Below are positions 23,111-33,987 of a DNA stretch of 64,000 bases, in pieces (the first letter of the stretch is position 1; every line of letters begins with the position of its first letter). Below the pieces are notes generated by a model, which was given only the letters and a program-made list of their open reading frames with translations, made no database searches and was not told the DNA's origin. Source of the stretch: Cantharellus purpuraceus (lineage: Eukaryota; Basidiomycota; Agaricomycetes; Cantharellales; Hydnaceae); contig JALBUN010000034.1 of the NCBI GenBank assembly GCA_025174535.1, forward strand, positions 766,001 through 830,000, read 5' to 3'. The translations under genes were made by a program, and so were the position numbers.

Positions 23111-24631
23111 TCAACCAGTCTGATACACAGCAGGCCCAGCGACTACGTGACTGTCTAACAAGCTGAAGTTGTAGAGTGTGACAAAGATGTCCTGGTCCAC
23201 TAAAAGCACAAATATTGTTCCGTTGACTACTGGGTCACCAGTGCCGGGGAAAACACCAACACGGTCTGGCTGTTTCGTAGCTACATAGGATTAATTTTAT
23301 GTCCAAATAAAGGAACCAGGAAGAATGAATGGCTTACATGCACTGTTGCCGTTTATGTTGTATAGCGATGTATACGTGGTATTGTATTGGGAGACCCATG
23401 CAACAAACTTGAGGACAAAGGTGATTCAGTTCTTCTGATTGCTCATCGACACTACTAACTTTGGCGTCTGATGCATTCGTCGTTGTGATGTAAATGAATC
23501 CCTTCGGACCAACTGGTTTTCCAGGATCTTCCCACTGGGTATTAATTAAGCAGTGTTGTCAAAACACTGATCAAACATGGACGGACCGTGAATCGCACTT
23601 CTTGTCCGGGAGTAGTTAATTGGGTGCGGTTGTGAGTAATGGCTGGTCTTAGATAAAGTTCCTCAACAGATAATGGATTCAGCACCCGAAGAGCTGGGAA
23701 ATTTGCCCATTCTATGCGGGGATTTTCCGTAGGACATTCCGTGATATATGGAGCAAGCAATGTCCATTGCATTGACTGTGATATGGCAGGAACAAACCAG
23801 AAGGGCATTGCTGTATGCCATGATTAGTGAGCTGAAAATTGACGAATATAACAATGCGCTGACGGAATAGACCCTCAAACTGGCGAAATATCATTTGTTG
23901 ACGTGCCTTGGCGTCGAATGAGTAATTCACCCAATGGTGAGGAAGTTTGGCACATACTTCAGTTGTGACAGCCTGCAGGAGAATTTGTGCAGACGGTCTA
24001 GAATCCAAATGCGGCAAGAAACCGTATGTCCCTGATTCTCCAAAGCGTACGAGATGTGAAATATTATATCTCACAAATGAATGATGTAACACTCACTCTT
24101 TGACAGAAATCGATGAACTCTGAGACGGTTTCAACAGGGTAGTTGTACTTGCATTGCTTGGATGCTCCAGCTATTCCATACCAATATGTGAGTAGGTGAA
24201 GGTCACAATGGAGATGTAACTTGCGTCCAAGCAAGTGTGACAAGGCAATGGCATGCCCGACTTCTTGGTCAGCCATAAACTCAATCAGAAACCGGTCCAT
24301 AGCATTCAGACCTGCGTCCTCAAACTCTTTCGCGGAAAACTTAGCAAGCCCAAAATGGAACAAGTCGAGCTCGATATACTCCTGATTCAGGCCCAAATTC
24401 TGCGTCGACAATATTCAGCGCGAGGATTGGCCTTAGTGAGGCACGTACAATGGATTGAAAGTCAAAGTTGGACTTCACTCTGTAAACAGGGGAATTTGCC
24501 TGGTCGCCACCAGAAACTTTGGGTAGAGCAGAGTGAATGTCATGAAACCTCCTCGGGAAGGAGACACCTTTGACAGACAGTGCCCCCAGTATTGAAAATA
24601 CGAAAAGATAGATGAACGACGACGGCCTCAT
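23111..24631 (-). CDS. RDS1: RDS1-like secreted ferritin-like protein
   Basis: RDS1 was named in fission yeast as a stress- and starvation-induced protein; its biochemical role is unknown. The start at 24631 gives a signal peptide (MRPSSFIYLFVFSILGALSV). The spliced chain reads FDFQSINLGLNQEYIELDLF, FGLAKFSAKEFEDAGL and FLIEFMADQEVGHAIALSHL, a ferritin-like four-helix core with Glu and His ligand candidates. Then come RFGESGTYGFLPHLDSR, ILLQAVTTEVCAKLPHHWVN and WFVPAISQSMQWTLLAPYI. The C-terminal domain has FVAWVSQYNTTYTSLYNING and ends VVAGPAVYQTG. About eight introns are needed. An intron of 51 bases between ASDAK and FVAWV, and another before STKQPDRVGV, restore the family sequence. The gene is convergent with VTC4, 295 bases away. 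Confidence 0.85.
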
Positions 24632-25900
24632 AGCTTGTGTTGTCCTTGAGTTGGCAAATGCACATTTTGAACTTTATAGCCTGGAAGATAAGGCTCCTTT
24701 TCCTTTTTGAAAGTTTGCGCAAGTAGTCAGATCTATTCAAAGATATAGAGACGAGTAGATGATTGTTTCGAAGAGGTCATTGCAAGGCGTCCCAGTAGCG
24801 TCGCATAAACCGTTAACTTGACAAGCAAGCTACGATGGATGATGCTCCGAGGCCCGACTATCAAGACGACTCTTCGTTTTCACGAGATCCGTCGGTGGAG
24901 CACGGTTGTGGCAGTTGGGTCCATCCACCTTGAAAACTCATGGTAATAATATCCTGTGTGTCATATGCATAAGGGGTCAGTCGAATGAGGCGAAGAAGGC
25001 TTGCCAGGCGACATGTCCGAGTCAGTCACAGAGGCCAGTCATGTTCATGAATGACCTGCAGTTGGAGTTCAACAGAAATCTTTGATAGCTCTATCCCCCT
25101 TTGTTTTTAGTCAGACAGCCTAGGTATGTCTACTGTTTACAGAGCTTAAATTTGACAGCGTCAGGTGGAAAATGAATATATCATACGGAGGTTGATTTCA
25201 TGCACGCATCAGTGATCAGAGAGTTGGTATTATAAGGTTGCTTAGAATTACAGTGACAAATGGCTCATAAGGCTTAGATCGAACATGCAACTTGAAGCTG
25301 AAGGCTCAATATAGTGAATATTGGGAATAACCCCGGCTCTTATATATTACCCCAGAGGAATCGCCCCTAGGCGGTCTGAGGGTCACGGCCAACGTGAAGC
25401 GCCTGAGATTCAAGGTGACCTGACGTCGGCGCGACTCAGCTTTGCCCTCGCGAGGCGGACTCCGGTACTTGCGCACCGGCAACCTCCTGTTTTGGCAGTT
25501 TAGGAGTGCCTGATCCCGTAGTAAAGATCTATGATGTCTAGATAAGTCGAGCTCACAATAATCAATCTCCATGTTAACAAACCTCCCATGAACAAGGAAA
25601 GTTCTTGCCTATATATAGTATACACATCATTGACGACAGTCCACAAATCAAAGTCTGGTCAACACCGGGTTATTTATTATATATAGTATTTTCAATGCAC
25701 ATTATCTGGAAAGATTGTTAAATAAACGAGCGGATGGTATTGTGGCCATACAGAGCAATTAAGGAGACACATGTCCGAAACAGTGATGACAATAAATGAG
25801 CCCCGGTGATAGGAGGTCAAGGAGCGAGCGTAATGTCCAAGAAGTGGTAGTTTTAATGTGAAAGAATACAATAAGGCACAAACGGCTAGAGACCCGTCTC
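24632..25900. other. Long intergenic region, possible old LTR fragment
   Basis: I find no convincing gene in these 1269 bases. A GC-rich block at about 25360-25500 sits in AT-rich surroundings. Read on the minus strand from 25579 the block begins TGTTAACATGG and has a TATA-like TATATAAGAGCCGG 230 bases in, the look of a solo LTR. The far end and target duplication are not clear. The short motif TATATATAGTAT occurs twice, at about 25612 and 25677. Confidence 0.3.
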
Positions 25901-28007
25901 TCAGCATGTTGGGATGTTTATGTGCTTCAGTGTCTTGCTGTAAACAAATAAAGGAGGCCCATTAGTGATAGACAATATAATACGAGAGACAGAGCGAACT
26001 TTGCCGTGAAAAGACCCCAGCCTCCCTGCAGAAGAATGAGAATTTGCCTTGTAAGACCCATAGATGATTGAACTGACCTCTACACCACCGAACTGGCTTT
26101 CCTGTTGACAAAGCGCAGTCTGAGAAGAGAATATCTATGGGGCGAGATTACTGACGTACCTTCCATGGCTCATCAAAGAACTCGAAAAAGAAGTAACCAG
26201 TATTGTTCTTGTTCGCAGCGCAAACAAACGTGTCCAAGAAAGTCTGCATTCAGTTGGAGTCAATCTTCAACATACGGGCCCACAAATTGAAAAGTGTTTG
26301 CCTGAAGACCTTGCTCCGAGGCCGTTGCAACGCCATTGCTAGTAAAAACAAAATAATCAGCAGGACTAAACGAGCTGCATACGCGATGGATTCCTACGAA
26401 GCGTGTTGAGAGTCATTTGCACTCTGACGGACATATACCACGTCAATCGAATGCCGCAGCAGTGACATCAATATTGCACACACCGTTGGCCAACCGGTCT
26501 CAGCAATATACATGGTGGGTTTATTTGGCAAGGTTTGTGCATCTGCGACGTTGTTACTCTGGAAGAAGTTGGCGACCCAACTAGCTGCTTGGTCTGCTGT
26601 CTGATCCGCAAACCACGCGTGTACATTGGACATCTAAGTTGATTGCGCAGGCGAGTCAGCAGTGCAGGCGCTAATATTCCAACGGTACGCACCGCGTAAT
26701 CGACGGTTGCAAGGATTTCATTATTGAAATAGCTCCCAGCATCAGCAGTACCGACCGGTAGAGTTTTTGGGAGGTTGAGCCCTTGGAGCCAAGAACGCGT
26801 ATCATTAATCATGCTTATGAGGAGTTGTGCGCCTTGATTCGCCGTTGGGCCATTGATATCCTGAGTTGCACCACCGTTGGCAGTAACATAATTTAGCATA
26901 TATTCGTTCCCGACTGTCACACCTAAAGTGGGATGCCTGTCAACGGTTGAAGTAAGAGTGGCCAAACCACTACTACTCACCACCGACGAGGTTGACTCCG
27001 AATTGTGAGAAGGCGGTCTGAAGCTCGCCACGCTGGCGCATGTACGTCGTGCTGTCTGACGGGACGACATAGTTACCAACGTATACTGTCATATTAACCT
27101 TCGTACGCTGGATAGCGTCCAAAACCAGTGATGTCTGGTTACAGTCTGCTCCATAGAGCCGAATGCGCTAGAAGGTATGTTGCGTGAGGGATTGTGATTG
27201 CATGACGACGGTCACAACAGACTCACATTCGTGAGTTGAGACATGAGTTGAATATCCTCGATGACAGCATCTTCCGCAAGTCAGTTTCAGCGTGCTCGAG
27301 TCATAATGCCCAAGACCCCTCACCTAATGTGGCGCCGCATTGAGGGAGCTGTGCATTTGCTGGAGTATACGCCAGGCCGTAGAAGGACTGGTGCAGGCGA
27401 GAGTCCTTGGAAAAGTTGCTGGGGTCATTGGGGTCGGACTGAACCACGCCAGATGCGCCGTTGTTGGTGTTGTTGCTGCCGCTTCCCTTGCTGCTGTTGC
27501 TGTTGTTCTGGTGTGTTTTAGAGACAGAGACGCCTACACCAGCACCGATACCGATGAGGATGAGAAGAGCTGCAACGGAGCCAATAACCTACGAAGGAGA
27601 AGTATTATGTACCTACAGTACCACTGGTATAGGGGACTTACAATCCACTTTGAGCGACGATTACGGGCAATTTGTTTCTCTTCCCATGGGTGAGTGGCCG
27701 CAAGATTGGAGTATGGTGCCGAGTCCATGGGGTCAGGTCTTGATGTTGATGTAGGAACCGCAGCGTAGGATGATAAAAGTTCGGGTTGAGCAACGTGGAG
27801 GTGCTCCGCGGAAGCGTTGAGTGAAGGAGGGTAAGAGCTAGCGAAGTGGTGAGGCTTGAAAGAGCGTCAAAGAGAAGGAGACAGAACGGAAGAGGAGGTA
27901 CGGACTGCAGGTATATGTCCGTTGTCGTAATAATCTACAAGATCTGAGTTTCTGTTGAGTGAGTTGTTAGTATCAATCTCGTCTGTATATCTTTCCCCGG
28001 TAGTCAT
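25901..28007 (-). CDS. Membrane-anchored GH17 glucan beta-1,3-glucosidase
   Basis: This type II membrane protein has a GH17 barrel and would act on beta-1,3-glucan of the cell wall. I place the start at 28007 (MTTGERYTDEIDTNNSL). A 51-base intron then joins to PHHFASSYPPSLNASAEHL and the Ser/Pro-rich cytoplasmic tail, because an ATG at 27728 sits mid-way through this coding-like stretch. Then come one membrane helix (VIGSVAALLILIGIGAGVGV), an Asn/Ser/Gly-rich stalk and the catalytic domain: FYGLAYTPANAQLPQCG, RIRLYGADCNQTSLVLDAI, the acid/base Glu in TVGNEYMLNY, and the nucleophile Glu in YIAETGWPT. The end reads FFFEFFDEPWK, ESQFGGVEGGWGLF and INIPTC. About nine introns. Neighbouring CAP2, RhoGAP and formin-like genes also concern cell shape, but this may be chance. 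Confidence 0.85.
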
Positions 28008-28053
28008 AGCTCTTAGGCCTTCGTGGTGGCTGCTTCACCACACTATAACGTAC

Positions 28054-28088
28054 TGCCGACTCTGTACAGCGAGGCAGTACAGTCGGCA
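28054..28088. repeat. Imperfect inverted repeat upstream of GH17 gene
   Basis: The arms TGCCGACTCTGTAC (28054-28067) and GTACAGTCGGCA (28077-28088) pair over 12 bases with a two-base TC bulge around a 9-base loop. It lies 47 bases upstream of the GH17 start codon, so it may sit in its promoter or 5' leader, or be a relic of a small inverted-repeat element. Confidence 0.5.
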
Positions 28089-28266
28089 AACACGTGCCGC
28101 AGTGGCATGTCCAATAATTCAACTTTACACTATCATTATATCCATCAGTCCGACGGAAACAGCATAAGGAGTATCTAGCGATGTGGAGCATCATATGCAA
28201 TGTAAAAAGAGGAAAATAAAGAAGTGAAAGGTCGAAAAGAAAGAAAAAAAAGGGGTCCGCCAGGTA

Positions 28267-29974
28267 TCATCCTGAGTCGTCCTTGCGAGGCGGGAGATGC
28301 GCACGTCCGCCTCTGCCTTTCTTTAGCACGTTTCGTTGCCGCTCCTCGCCACTATTACTGCCAGCTTCCCCGCGAGCTCTGGGGCGTGCAGGCAACGTCC
28401 GACTACGGGTCACACCTACTCCAGGGCTCCCGGTCGGCGTTGGCGGTGAACTTCCCATATCCTCCTCCACAAGTCCCCCAGCATAATCACTCGTAAGTGG
28501 CATAGGTGACGGTGTCATGGGCGTTGACGGGCCCGACGACCGCTCTGACGCTGAGGCCGTACGTCTGTTCACACCAAGTCGGCCTCCGTGCGCAGTGCGC
28601 CCCCGACCTTGCCGTCCTCGTCGTTCCACCATTCTCCATCCATTATTCTCTTCATCGGAAGATTGTACAATTATGACTGACATATCATCGTCAATATCGT
28701 CATGCCGGTCTGTAGTTGGAGAAAGGCCGGAGGTCGATGGGGGGGGTGGCGGAATATCAAGCATAAACCAGTCCTGGTGCGCAATGAGAAACTCGAGAAC
28801 ATCCTGACTCAGTTTATGTTGATCTGGGGACAGCTCGTGGTCTGGGTGCGAGAGTAATCCTGGACGGAAGATGACGGCCAAGTCTCAAAGCGAGAGGTAA
28901 GTCAATTTGTAAAATATCGAGTAAGCGGAGCATACTGGTGGCTGTCATAAGATTTTTCTCTGACTTCCGAGCAAATACGGACAACAAGTCTAAGACATAT
29001 AATAGTAGGTACTGGTTGGCTCGTGACAACGATCGTATTAAACGCTTGTAGGTTTGTATGCATTCATCTCGATTGAAGGGAATCCTCGCTGTGCATACCT
29101 CCACTGTGAGCAGCAGCAGCACCCTGTAGAATGAAAATACAAACATCGGGCATCTCGAAACTGGAGCAAAGGCAAGAAAGGTGTAAAAACTTTTAAAAGA
29201 AATGGAAAAATAGGGAAATCACCCACGTCATGGTAAAGCTCATGCGGGATGACAGGCTCCTGTCAAAAGATCCTAAGACGCCCTCCATGAATGTCAATGG
29301 CGGAAGTGTACTGACTGGCATCGAGGTCAGGTACCGCCTGAATACGCTTGCCACATCATGCGTTGTGAAGTGCCCTTGCTTAAGATCAAGAGCCTTACCA
29401 TACTGAAATCAATCTTAGTAGGTCTACAGTGTACCGTTTCAGATTGTGATACATACCCGAGGTGGCGCCTCGAAAAGCGCTTGCAATTCTCGCATGCGTT
29501 TCGTTGATCCACTGACACGAAAAGTCCCAGCTACCTCAGTTGCTGCATGAATCGTCAGTTAGGCGAAGATAATGTAACTGGATACATGTACATCATACGC
29601 ACCATTTTCCTTCAGATAGAGCCCACTTAAAATCTTATGAGCTGCACAGTGACAAACTGTCCCATTTGCATGACTCACCACTTGGCCACAACAACGGGTA
29701 TGTACCCCCATACATACAACTCTCCATTGGCGTTTGCCGTGGATATTTGCACACTCGCATACTGCAAACTATCGCGAAGGGGAACACCGAATACTCGAGA
29801 CGACTCTGCCCGCAAAAATGTTCAGAATACACATTGAAAGGAGAGGCGATGTAAGGCACCAAGCTCTCGCTCTGCGAAGTCTTTCTTGACCCGCTGTGAG
29901 GTTGTAAATTGCTTCCACCATGCTTTGAGCGACGCTTTAGATGGTGGAGGTGGCGACTCAGAGCGTTGTGCCAT
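28267..29974 (-). CDS. Rho GTPase-activating protein, SAC7/BAG7-like
   Basis: The protein stimulates GTP hydrolysis by a Rho-family GTPase and so restrains actin and wall-integrity signalling. The start MAQRSESPPPPSKASLKAWW leads to GVPLRDSLQYASVQISTANA and WGYIPVVVAKC. Next is the arginine-finger segment VAGTFRVSGSTKRMRELQAL, in which the Arg of TFRVSG is catalytic. The domain continues with YGKALDLKQGHFTTHDVASV, FRRYLTSMPEPVIPHELYHD, RSLSRANQYLLLYVLDLLS and LAVIFRPGLLSHPDHELSP. This order matches the SAC7 group. The last exon adds about 190 residues of Ser/Pro/Arg-rich tail (MTPSPMPLTSDYAGGL) that is likely regulatory. About seven introns. An alternative upstream first exon cannot be excluded. 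Confidence 0.85.
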
Positions 29975-30414
29975 GGGAAGCTCGAGTACTGTCTCTCTCC
30001 GCTTCTTTTTACGCGCCGTGAGATACTGAAATGGGGAAGGAATCGTTTAGACCGGGGGCTGAAACTTCCAGGGACTAGACGGTGGAGCAGGGACAAAGTC
30101 AATGCAAATGACAGTAAAATAGCTTCGCTTGTGATCCGAGGAATGTGAGGTGGCAGTGAAGCTGTGCAGGTCTGAGGACAAAGTTCAGTTCTGCTGCGTG
30201 AAGGAAATGATGGTAAGTAGACGCTGGTAAACAAGCGAACGGCCATTTAATTTAGCATAATACGTACCTCTTTACAGTGCTTAGCACAAATATTCTGGGC
30301 ACACGTTGGGACAAGAGAGGAGATGTTAGTAACAAGAACTGCAAGGCGTAGTAGAGGTCGCCCACTGACGCCCAGCGCCCAGATTAGAAGGCAGACTAGT
30401 ACTATTACTGTCAA

Positions 30415-31307
30415 CTATCGTCGACTGCCTCCTATAACTTCATAAAGTCCGGGACTGCTACGTTTGCTCAGATATGCACTCCAGAATCGCATTATAGGCT
30501 CCCAGTCATTCTTCGATCTAGGCATTCCATCTCCGTCAGCTCCTCGCACCTCCTGGATGCCCTTGTAGCCTTTTTTAAATGCCTGCAGGTCGCCTGACGC
30601 CAGTTTAGTCGTCTCAGACACTGGGCGATGGAAAATCAAAACTGGCGTTGGGCATAGACTCGAGGGCGTTGGGTACGACAGAAGCGGCCCAGCCACGCTC
30701 ACTATCGACCCAAGATGCGACTCCTGAGCTTTGACTTTCCACCATCTTAAGGCGAGCTCCACTACAACGCTCCCACCCTGCCCATACCCGAACAAATGGA
30801 TCTTCTTAGGTGACCACTGACACTTCGCCACGAGGTGCTCCAATAACTCTTCCAATTGATCCAAAACGTGTGTTGGATTCGGCTTCGCCAAGAGTTCACC
30901 AAAGGAGTCGAAGGATTTATACCACTGATATGCGTCTTCATCGAGAAAAGGCACCCTGGCCGCATTACTGGACTGATGGACCCGTGAGTCTAGGTGCAGC
31001 ACTTACCTTTCGGGGGCTCGAAGCGACAATGTTGCTGTTTGCGGAAGATTCAGCTGTGTTCCGAGTTTGGAGAATGGTAGATGCGTGTCCCCTAGAATTA
31101 TTTTGCACAGACACGTCTTAGCGCTTGAAATTGCCAGGAAAACGAAGTAAGCTCGCCAAGACCGTGTAGTAGTATCAGAAGATTTTCATCAGTCCCATCC
31201 TCACTGGTATGGTAGACATGTCTCAAAGCGTTTTGGGTTTTTGGCGTTGGCTTGGTACGAGGTGAAGAGTCCTCTGAGGTAGGTTGCACATTGAGTAGCG
31301 ATTCCAT
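30415..31307 (-). CDS. Alpha/beta-hydrolase-fold protein, esterase-like with altered nucleophile
   Basis: Three exons give about 240 residues. The family pattern is HGLGDTHLPFSKLG, LNLPQTATLSLRAPERVPFL, YQWYKSFDSFGELL and the elbow HLFGYGQGGSVVVELAL. It resembles the phospholipase/carboxylesterase group, but where that group has GFSQGG the residue between the glycines is Gly (GYGQGG). The catalytic Ser is therefore missing as read. The first intron must use a GC donor (31156-31092, 65 bases) to keep the conserved HGLGDT; a GT donor four bases earlier in the exon would delete two residues of it. The second intron (AG/GTAAGTG) is ordinary. No clear catalytic His motif is visible near the C-terminus. 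It may be a non-enzymatic or unusual hydrolase; substrate unknown. Confidence 0.72.
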
Positions 31308-31493
31308 CGTCGGCGTTTCAATTGGCTCCGTTCATAATCAAACTATATGAGTACATAATTTGAGATACAAACACTTCGTCTACGAACACAACTTCAAGCA
31401 AGCTTATCACCTACACGGGAGGCTCAGGAAGAACTTTCCCATTTCTATTGTTTCGTGTCAATGGAGACGAGAAGAAGGATGGACACAGTGACT

Positions 31494-32444
31494 TTACAAT
31501 TCTTTGACTAAAAAAACTAATGTCAGATTGGGGGGTGGGATGAAAGGATGACTGACCCCGTATAATGAAATTTGTTAGAACCGCAACGAAAAGGAGAACA
31601 CAAATGACCACTGGACCCAGGATTTGATCTACACGACCTCGTCAATAAACTAAGATGACAGCATTAGATTCAGGTACCAAAGTGACCTAAATCAGCCCCT
31701 ACAGTCAGATTTAGGCTCTCGCTACAGTAAACAACTCTCACCAGGATGACGCTGCTTAATCATAGTTATTCTTTGCTGATAAACGACATAACCGTACACC
31801 TTAAGGAGGATCAGCAAATGCTGCGACGGCCTCTGGAAATACTGATTCACTAGAATACCAACGCTAATCGCAGCATACGCATAGGCAAAATTCCGAGCGA
31901 TTTGGTCTTTAGAGCTATTGAATAGCGCTAATGAAAAAGTACCAAGGAGGATGGCGACATCCAAATAGGAAATCCAAGCTGCATAAAGTCAACAAGGTGC
32001 TTCCGTGACATGAGTGAAATGAATATACTCCGCTCGTTCGCAAACCATACCTAGAGGGGAGGGATTAGCATTCAGTTCAAAACCCAATCAAAGTTGTCAC
32101 TGCACCTTCCCTTCAACTTGAATCGGAGTTGCGATCTTCTTCGGCACCCTGACTTGTGAAGGAATGGCGTTTATTGAATGATAGTCCCGTACGGTCGGCC
32201 TTTGGCCTCCATCATCCTCTTCTGTCTCTGGAATCCTATCTGCGCGAGTAGAACGTTGCCGAAAACCTTCTGGGTTTCTTGGGAGGTTTCCAGTTGGTAG
32301 AGTAAGGCCATTGGATGTGGATGAACCTGGGAAAATGACTGCAGTAATTGCGTTCCATGACCGTCGAATTATAGACGACGGGCCAGATGCTAACTGGTCA
32401 TGGTGAGTAAGCCCACCCTCACCACGAAGGTATCCGGATGTCAT
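31494..32444 (-). CDS. VTC1: Vacuolar transporter chaperone 1 (DUF202)
   Basis: VTC1 is the small membrane subunit of the polyphosphate polymerase complex and helps form the pore through which the polymer enters the vacuole. The spliced core reads KVWFANERTWISYLDVAILL, then SKDQIARNFAYAYAAISVGI, YGYVVYQQRITMIKQRHPG and FDQILGPVVICVLLFVAVLT, giving three membrane helices. The TM segments and the FANERT and RI...R motifs match VTC1/Nrf1. Six exons are needed, and the short C-terminus is FIIRVFLVKEL. Unlike yeast VTC1, about 115 low-complexity residues precede the core (MTSGYLRGEGGLTHHDQLAS...), with many Ser, Arg and Pro. A start inside that stretch is possible. The gene faces SIS1 across a 197-base shared promoter. 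Confidence 0.88.
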
Positions 32445-32641
32445 GCTACGATGGGTTCGGCGGAGATGGAAAGCTGATCTGGTACCGCGACGTTATTGAC
32501 GTCAACGAGCGCCTCCTCGAATCTTCCGGGCTCTTCCAGTCACTTCCCAGCATCCATGCTTATATTGTCAACCTCTACACACACCTCGTGGTACTCCCGT
32601 GCTCTGTAACATTATCTGTCTTACTCTGAATCTCACATACG
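32445..32641. promoter_or_regulatory. Divergent VTC1/SIS1 promoter with CRE palindrome and HSE-like pair
   Basis: The palindrome TGACGTCA at 32497-32504 is a perfect ATF/CREB-type bZIP site. At 32519-32526 the pair GAA-N2-TTC resembles half of a heat-shock element, which would fit an Hsp40 gene. The function of either site is inferred from motif alone. Confidence 0.4.
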
Positions 32642-33987
32642 ATGGGAAAGGATTACTACTCTGTTTTGGGTGTTCCCAAAGATGCAGATGACGACGCTAT
32701 CAAGAAGGCCTATAAGAAGATGGTAACGTATCTCTTCGTCTGACTGCAGGTAGCCATCGTTGACAGTACGTCAGGCATTAAAATGGCACCCGGATCGCAA
32801 TGCGGGTAAGACCGAAGAGGCCAGCATGAAATTCAAAGAGGTACGTCATTTTAAAGGATCATCATGCGTCGATAATTTACGTGTCTGCCAGATATCCGAG
32901 GCGTTCGAAGTCCTCAGTGACAAGAACAAGCGTGCAGTGTACGATCAGTTTGGCGAGGAGGGTCTTAAAGGTGGTGGGGCACCTCCACCAGGAGGTGGTC
33001 AGGGTTTCCCTGATGGGGCATCATTCGGAGGTTTCCCTGGGGGAACAACATTTACGTTCTCGACCAATACTGGCGGTCGAGGATTTGCCCCGTCGGATCC
33101 CATATCCATCTTTGAGTGAGTGTTTTGTTTTTTTACCTCTGTTTGACTTCTTAGGTATTGATCATGGGCACAGACAGTTCTTCAAAGGTAGTGGTTTTGG
33201 GGGGATGGGAGGTATGGGAAGTATGGGAGGTAGGGGGGGTGGTTTTGATGAGGATATGGATGGTACAAGTAGATTCGGTGGGTTTGGGGGAATGCCAGGA
33301 GGGATACCGCGTAGTCGGGGATCCTCGACGTTCAAATCAACCCAAGCACCTGATCTTGGTCGACAGCCGAATGGCGGCGCTTCTGCTCCCTCCGAGATTG
33401 TTCGTCCACTCAAGGTGTCCCTGGAGGAGCTTTTTACAGGCACAACCAAGCGTCTGAAAGTTGGTCGACGTTTACTTTCAGGCGCGACCGAAGAGAAAAT
33501 TCTCGAGATCGAGGTCCAGGCAAGTGGTTCTCCTTTCTTTTTTTCAGAAGTCTTTAGACATTTACTACTATAATGGCAGCCGGGGTGGAAATCGGGTACT
33601 AAGATCCGCTTCCCCAAAGCCGGAAACGAGCAACCATCCGGCGAGGCACAAGATGTGGTATTCGTAGTAGAAGAGAAGCCACATCCTGTATTCACACGAC
33701 AAGACAATGATCTCGTTACCAAGGTCCAAATGCAGCTTGTCGATGCTTTGACAGGTTCCGGTGGGCCAAAAATCATCGACACATTAGACGGTCGGAAAAT
33801 CCGAGTATCGCCGCCTGCTGGCATCGTCAAGCCAGGGTCTGAGAGTAGGATCATTGGGGAGGGAATGCCAATTCGAAAGGCAAGGGTCGCAAAGAGCCGG
33901 GGGGACCTGGTTGTTAAGTGGGAGGTGGTTTTCCCTGACCGACTGACACCAAGTCAGAAAGAAGGAGTGAAGAAGGTTTTGGCTTGA
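32642..33987 (+). CDS. SIS1: Type II Hsp40 co-chaperone SIS1
   Basis: SIS1 stimulates Hsp70 (Ssa) ATPase in cytosol and nucleus and is essential in yeast. The N-terminal J domain [20 protein letters not shown] has the Hsp70-contacting HPD (ALKWHPDRN) and [21 protein letters not shown] Gly/Phe region ([12 protein letters not shown]) and a Gly/Met region ([16 protein letters not shown]) follow. The substrate-binding C-terminal domains read [55 protein letters not shown] and [13 protein letters not shown]. No zinc-finger repeats are present, hence type II. Five introns, each restoring the frame between these blocks. Immediately downstream lies a second, divergent copy in the same orientation. 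Confidence 0.95.
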
